Positions 6,306-9,830 of a DNA stretch of 9,830 nucleotides are shown piece by piece. The notes below the pieces were generated by a model that saw only the letters and a list, made by a program, of their open reading frames with translations, ran no database searches and was not told where the DNA came from. The first letter of the stretch is position 1. Each line of letters begins with the position of its first letter. Origin of the DNA: Gammaproteobacteria bacterium (lineage in GTDB: Bacteria > Pseudomonadota > Gammaproteobacteria > DRLM01); contig WFXX01000186.1 in NCBI GenBank assembly GCA_015490395.1, positions 1-9,830 of the forward strand, given 5' to 3'. A program made the position numbers and the translations under genes.

Positions 6306-6337
6306 AGCGCTGGACAGCACGAGCGCTGGACAGCACG
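6306..6337. repeat. Perfect 16-nt tandem duplication in the polA/DUF2782 divergent region
   Basis: AGCGCTGGACAGCACG occurs twice back to back (6306-6321 and 6322-6337). Each copy starts with the palindrome AGCGCT and contains TGGACA. The unit length is not a multiple of three, in line with a non-coding location. It covers the -35 position of the polA promoter candidate and could be a paired binding site or a recent slippage duplication. Confidence 0.8.
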
Positions 6338-6384
6338 GCGGGGGGTAGGGGATGCTAGCGCCCGGAGGACAGTGGAGAGGGCGC

Positions 6385-6732
6385 ATGGCTCAGGCGGGCC
6401 ACCCTTGGAGGGGCAACGCGAGGAGAAGCTTCTCCGCGCTAGCGGCGCTGGGGCTGCTCGGCCTGCCCGCTGGGGAGGCCGCGGCGGAGGCCCCGGTGGG
6501 GCCGCCGGAGGAGGTGCCGCCGGGCATCGTCATCCAGCCCCGGCCCGAGGCCCGGGCCCAGGAGTACCGGGCACGGGACCGGGTGTTCATGATTCGCATC
6601 TGGCCCGCCAAGGGCCCACCTTACTTCCTGGTGGACCTGGACGGCGACGGGCGCCTGGAGACCCGCCGCAGCGACCTGGACCCCGAGGTGCTCACCCCCC
6701 AGTGGGTGGTGGGGCGCTGGCGGCTGCGTTGA
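6385..6732 (+). CDS. DUF2782 family secreted protein
   Basis: The product has 115 residues. The N-terminus RGNARRSFSALAALGLLGLPAGEAAAEA (9-36) looks like a signal peptide with a basic n-region, a hydrophobic core and an Ala-rich cleavage region, so the mature protein is probably periplasmic or lipid-free secreted. The mature part has the DUF2782 pattern: PGIVIQPRP (46-54), EYRARDRVFMIRIWPAKGPPYFLVD (60-84) and PQWVVGRW (105-112). Function is unknown. The same family sits beside polA in Pseudomonas and other gammaproteobacteria, so this is conserved synteny rather than an accessory gene. ATG 6385 is chosen over ATG 6352 because GGAGAGGG (6374-6381) lies just upstream and the signal peptide then has normal length. 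Confidence 0.85.
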   Translation: MAQAGHPWRGNARRSFSALAALGLLGLPAGEAAAEAPVGPPEEVPPGIVIQPRPEARAQEYRARDRVFMIRIWPAKGPPYFLVDLDGDGRLETRRSDLDPEVLTPQWVVGRWRLR

Positions 6733-6844
6733 GGCCGTTCTTTCCGGAGTCTCTGGCATGCTCCCGCCCTCCAGACCCCGCCGCCTGGGCCGATGAAGGG
6801 TGGGGCCAGCGAGCGGATGGCGGGACGCGTCCGGGAACGGCGGG

Positions 6845-7735
6845 ATGACTGGCGCAACGGCAGTGGCGGTGGAGGGGGCCGGAGGGCCCGCGCCTCGGCT
6901 CGCCCATCCTCGCTTCATCGCCCTGGGGCAGCTCTTCGCCTTGGGGCTGCTGGCCTGGACCGCCGCCCAGTGGACCTGGCGCCTCCTGCCCGCGCCGGCC
7001 TCGTCCTCGCCGCCCCCCGCCGCGCAGGCGGCGCAGGCCGGCGCCGTACCCAAGGACCCCCGGGACCTGGCTCGCCGGGTGGCCGGGACAGGGGTCGTGG
7101 GCGTGCCGAAGAGATGCCAGGCGGCCACCTCCCTGCGTCTGATCCTGCGGGGGGTGGTGGCCTCGGAGGACCCGCGCTTGGCGGCGGCCCTCATCGCCGA
7201 CGCCTCGGGCCGGGAGCGGACCTACCGGGTGGGGGAGCGCCTACCCGGTGGGGCGGAGCTGGTGGCCGTGCGCCCCCGGGAGGTGGTGCTGCGCCGGGGG
7301 GGGCGGCTGGAGACCCTGCGCCTGCCCCGCCAGGGCCCGGAAGGGACGTCCGCCACCGCCTCCGGCGGCGCTGCCCCCCCAAGCGCGGCCGCGCCCCGGC
7401 CGGCAGCGGATGCGGCGGCGGTGGTGCGGCGCTACCGGGAACGCTTCTTGCAAAATCCCCGGAGCGTCATGGACCTGGTGCAGGGGACGCCCGAGCGCCG
7501 CGACGGCCGCCTCGTCGGCTTCCGCATCCGCTCCGCCCGGGACCCGGAGGCCCTACGGCGCCTGGGCCTGCGGCCCGGGGACGTGGTCACGGCGGTCAAC
7601 GGCCGCAGCTTGGCCGACCCCCGCCAGCGCATGCGGCTGCTGGAGGAGCTCACGAGCGCCGAGACCTTGACGGTGGAGCTGCTGCGCCAAGGCACCCCTT
7701 ACCAGCTCACCATCCCGGTGGGGCCCGCCCCGTGA
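6845..7735 (+). CDS. gspC: Type II secretion system inner-membrane protein GspC
   Basis: GspC links the inner-membrane platform of the type II secretion system to the outer-membrane secretin GspD. The 296-residue product has the expected layout: a short cytoplasmic N-terminus, one membrane segment (about 24-44, FIALGQLFALGLLAWTAAQW), a Pro/Ala-rich periplasmic linker, the homology region (about 95-160, LRLILRGVVASEDPRLAAALI, then a YRVGERLPGGAEL turn) that contacts GspD N0, a second Ala/Pro linker (165-190), and a PDZ domain (about 222-292, with LRPGDVVTAVNGRSL at 242-256). A lone cysteine (C91) precedes the homology region. ATG 6845 is preferred, though GTG 6800 in the same frame is possible; neither has a good Shine-Dalgarno. 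The 112 nt between the DUF2782 stop and this start hold no gene or clear promoter that I can see. gspD follows after 86 nt. Confidence 0.92.
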   Translation: MTGATAVAVEGAGGPAPRLAHPRFIALGQLFALGLLAWTAAQWTWRLLPAPASSSPPPAAQAAQAGAVPKDPRDLARRVAGTGVVGVPKRCQAATSLRLILRGVVASEDPRLAAALIADASGRERTYRVGERLPGGAELVAVRPREVVLRRGGRLETLRLPRQGPEGTSATASGGAAPPSAAAPRPAADAAAVVRRYRERFLQNPRSVMDLVQGTPERRDGRLVGFRIRSARDPEALRRLGLRPGDVVTAVNGRSLADPRQRMRLLEELTSAETLTVELLRQGTPYQLTIPVGPAP

Positions 7736-7821
7736 GCGTGAGGGCCGGTCCCGGGGGCGGCCATCGCCGACTACAATCGCCGCTGCCCCCGCGCCCGCTG
7801 CGGGAGGGCCCCTGAGGGAGC

Positions 7822-9830
7822 ATGAGGGAGGAGAGCTTGCACGAACAGCCCCCCGCCGCCGGGACACCCCCGCGTACCCGCCGGACGGCCGGCCCGCTCC
7901 CGGCCCTGGTCTTGGCCCTGGGCGCGGCCCTGCTGCTGGGGGCCCTCACGCCGCTCGCCCACGCCAGCGGCGTTACCCTCAACTTCAAGGACGCCGACCT
8001 GACCACGGTCATCGCCTGGGTGGCCGAGCAGACGGGCAAGAACTATATCGTGGACCCCCGAGTCAAAGGCCGCGTCACCATCGTCTCCGGCCGTCCCCTG
8101 GACCCGGGGGAGATCGAGGCGGTATTCCAAGCGGTGCTGGAGGTCCACGGCTTCGCCGCCGTGCCCGCCGGGTCAGCCGTCAAGATCGTACCCGAGGCGC
8201 GGGCCAAGCAGGCCGGTGTGCCCCTGGCCGACGCCCAGCATCCGGGGCGGGGCGCGGAGTTCGTCACCCGGGTGATCCCGGTGGAGCACGTCCCCGCCGC
8301 CCAGCTGGTGCCCATCCTGCGCCCCCTGGTGCCCCAGCAGGGGCACATGGTGGCCTACCCGCCGAGCAACGTGCTCATCGTCTCCGACCGAGCGGCCAAC
8401 ATCGAGCGCCTGGCGCGCATCGTCGCCAAGGTGGACCGGCCCAGCCGCTCCGGGGAGATCGAGGTCATCCCCCTGGAGCACGCCGCGGCCTCCGAGGTGG
8501 TGCGCATCCTCCAGGCCCTCCAGGCACGGGGCCGGCAGCAGGGAGCAGGTCAGCAAGGCCCGGTGCTGGTGGCTGACGAGCGGACCAACTCGGTGCTGCT
8601 CAGCGGAGGCAGCCAAGCCGAGCGGCTACGGCTGCGCGCCATCGTCTCGCACCTGGACACGCCGCTGCAGCGCGAGGGCGACATCCACGTGATCTATCTG
8701 CGCTACGCCGACGCCAAGGAGCTGGCCCCGGTGCTCATGGGCATCGGTCAGCGGGTGCTGGAGCAGGAGCAGGGCCAGGACCAAGGCGGCCAAGCCGCGC
8801 GGGCGGCGCGGGAGTTCGACGTGCAAGCCGACGAGAGCACCAACGCCTTGGTCATCACCGCCCCACCCAAGCTCTTCCGCTCCCTGGAGGCGGTGGTGCG
8901 CAAGCTGGACGTACGCCGCGCCCAGGTGCAGGTGGAGGCCATCATCGCCGAGATGTCCCTGAGCCGCGCCGCCGAGCTAGGGGTGCAGTGGGGCTTCGGT
9001 GGCAACGGCAGCGGGGTGCGGCCAATGGGAGCGATTAGCTTCCAAGCGGGCAGCGGGGCCAGCCTGGGCGAAGTAGGGGCGGCCGCGGCCTCGGGCCAGC
9101 CCCCGGCCCAGCTCCCCGACGGTCTGACCTTGGGTGTGGGCCGCCTGGTGAACAACCGCCTGGACTTCGGCGCCCTGCTGCGGCTGCTGCAATCGGACGC
9201 GGCCACCAACATCCTCTCCACCCCCACCCTGGTGACCCTGGACAACCAGGAGGCAGAGATCGTGGTGGGCCAGAACGTGCCCTTTGTCACGGGCGCCTTC
9301 GTCAACGTCGCTGGCACGGCCACGCCCACCAACCCCTTCCAGACCATCCAGCGCCGCAACGTAGGCGTGACCCTCAAGGTCCGACCTCAGATCAACGAGG
9401 GCGATGCGGTCAAGCTGGACGTGGAGCAGAGCGTGGACAGCCTGGCCCCCAATAACCAGGGAGCGGTGGATGTGGTGACCAACACCCGCCACATCCGCAC
9501 CAGCGTGCTGGTGGACGACGGGCAGGTGGTGGTGCTGGGCGGGCTCATCACCGAGAACCTGCGCGAGCGCACCCAGCGCCTGCCGGTGCTGGGGCGCCTG
9601 CCCCTCATCGGCTCCCTGTTCCGCTACCGCACCTCCACCAAGGAGAAGACCAACCTCATGGTCTTCCTGAGGCCTGTGATCGTGCGCGACCAAGCGCTGA
9701 TGAGCCAGGTCACCGCCGGCAAGTACGACTTCATCCGGGCCCGGCAGCTGGAGCTGCGCCGGCGGGGCGTGCCGCTGATGCCCGGCGAGGAGACCCCCGT
9801 GATGCCGCCCCTGGAGCGGCTGCGCAGCGA
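7822..9830 (+). CDS. gspD: Type II secretion system outer-membrane secretin GspD, 3'-truncated by window edge
   Basis: The frame stays open to the last base, giving 669 residues of the secretin that forms the multimeric outer-membrane gate for folded exoproteins. A signal peptide (about 18-48, hydrophobic 25-42, likely cut after AHA at 46-48) is followed by N0 (50-135, VTLNFKDADLTTVIAWVAEQ), N1 (146-205), N2 (213-285), N3 (287-375, IHVIYLRYADAKELAPVL) and the secretin core (about 375-625). Core marks are VGQNVPFVTG (483-492), RRNVGVTLKVRPQI, VVVLGGLI (569-576) and LPVLGRLPLIGSLFRY. The remaining C-terminal tail, possibly the pilotin-binding S domain, is outside. GAGGGAG ends one base before ATG 7822, which is close; a TTG at 7837 has GGGAGGAG 3 nt ahead and cannot be excluded. 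The gspC-gspD order is typical; gspE or gspF would be expected next. Confidence 0.96.
   Translation, partial: MREESLHEQPPAAGTPPRTRRTAGPLPALVLALGAALLLGALTPLAHASGVTLNFKDADLTTVIAWVAEQTGKNYIVDPRVKGRVTIVSGRPLDPGEIEAVFQAVLEVHGFAAVPAGSAVKIVPEARAKQAGVPLADAQHPGRGAEFVTRVIPVEHVPAAQLVPILRPLVPQQGHMVAYPPSNVLIVSDRAANIERLARIVAKVDRPSRSGEIEVIPLEHAAASEVVRILQALQARGRQQGAGQQGPVLVADERTNSVLLSGGSQAERLRLRAIVSHLDTPLQREGDIHVIYLRYADAKELAPVLMGIGQRVLEQEQGQDQGGQAARAAREFDVQADESTNALVITAPPKLFRSLEAVVRKLDVRRAQVQVEAIIAEMSLSRAAELGVQWGFGGNGSGVRPMGAISFQAGSGASLGEVGAAAASGQPPAQLPDGLTLGVGRLVNNRLDFGALLRLLQSDAATNILSTPTLVTLDNQEAEIVVGQNVPFVTGAFVNVAGTATPTNPFQTIQRRNVGVTLKVRPQINEGDAVKLDVEQSVDSLAPNNQGAVDVVTNTRHIRTSVLVDDGQVVVLGGLITENLRERTQRLPVLGRLPLIGSLFRYRTSTKEKTNLMVFLRPVIVRDQALMSQVTAGKYDFIRARQLELRRRGVPLMPGEETPVMPPLERLRS

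Noticed and set aside
6259..6336. 26-residue N-terminal extension of PolA from the ATG at 6336
   Set aside because: It is unconserved and would translate the candidate promoter and part of the 16-nt tandem repeat; ATG 6258 gives a family-like N-terminus.
3550..6348. A 932-codon open frame on the + strand, fully antisense to polA
   Set aside because: It mirrors polA codons in a GC-rich gene; the translation is low-complexity G/H/Q/L-rich with no recognisable domain, while the minus strand encodes complete DNA polymerase I.
7772..7777. TACAAT as a -10 element for gspD
   Set aside because: It is one mismatch from consensus but has no acceptable -35 at 16-18 nt; gspD is more simply read from the gspC transcript.
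1..9830. CRISPR array, insertion sequence, prophage, tRNA or toxin-antitoxin system
   Set aside because: I looked for spaced repeats, transposase motifs, tRNA-like cloverleaf sequences and small paired genes and saw none; the content is conserved housekeeping and secretion genes.

Overview
This window (about 70% G+C by eye, almost fully coding) looks like a chromosomal segment of a high-GC gammaproteobacterium. The evidence is the convergent engB/polA pair with an intergenic small RNA between them, the DUF2782 gene divergent from polA, and a gamma-type gspC-gspD pair. A Chromatiales/Ectothiorhodospiraceae-like lineage is plausible but is not proven by the sequence. There are no mobile elements, CRISPR arrays, tRNAs or rRNAs, and no gene-free stretch longer than about 200 bases.

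Left block (3-3351, all + strand): the C-terminal part of gcvPB (glycine dehydrogenase subunit 2), dgkA (diacylglycerol kinase, GTG start one base after the gcvPB stop), a PfkB-family nucleoside-kinase-like gene, a 35-codon gene for the tiny 30S ribosomal protein bTHX (GTG start, strong Shine-Dalgarno, easily missed), a single-domain cyclic-nucleotide-binding protein without an output domain, and engB (ribosome-biogenesis GTPase), whose start overlaps the preceding gene by 26 nt. The short gaps suggest co-transcription of lipid recycling, nucleoside salvage and ribosome functions.

Centre (3352-6258): polA (DNA polymerase I, - strand) converges on engB. The roughly 195-nt gap is the synteny slot that holds Spot 42 in enterobacteria, ErsA in Pseudomonas and, downstream of polA, sX13 in Xanthomonas. 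On the minus strand it contains a sigma-E-like promoter (GGAACTT, then a -10 TCTCA), a 5' hairpin starting at the predicted transcription start, two hairpins with C-rich loops, and a GC hairpin with a CU-rich loop followed by a T tract. I read this as a previously unannotated envelope-stress small RNA of about 134 nt with C-rich loops. It is the most interesting element here.

Right block (6259-9830): the polA upstream region carries a TAGAAT -10 candidate and a perfect 16-nt tandem duplication. It is followed on the + strand by a secreted DUF2782 protein, gspC (inner-membrane clamp protein of the type II secretion system) and gspD (outer-membrane secretin), which runs off the window end after 669 residues. 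gspC and gspD form the start of a type II secretion locus. The other gsp genes are not visible.
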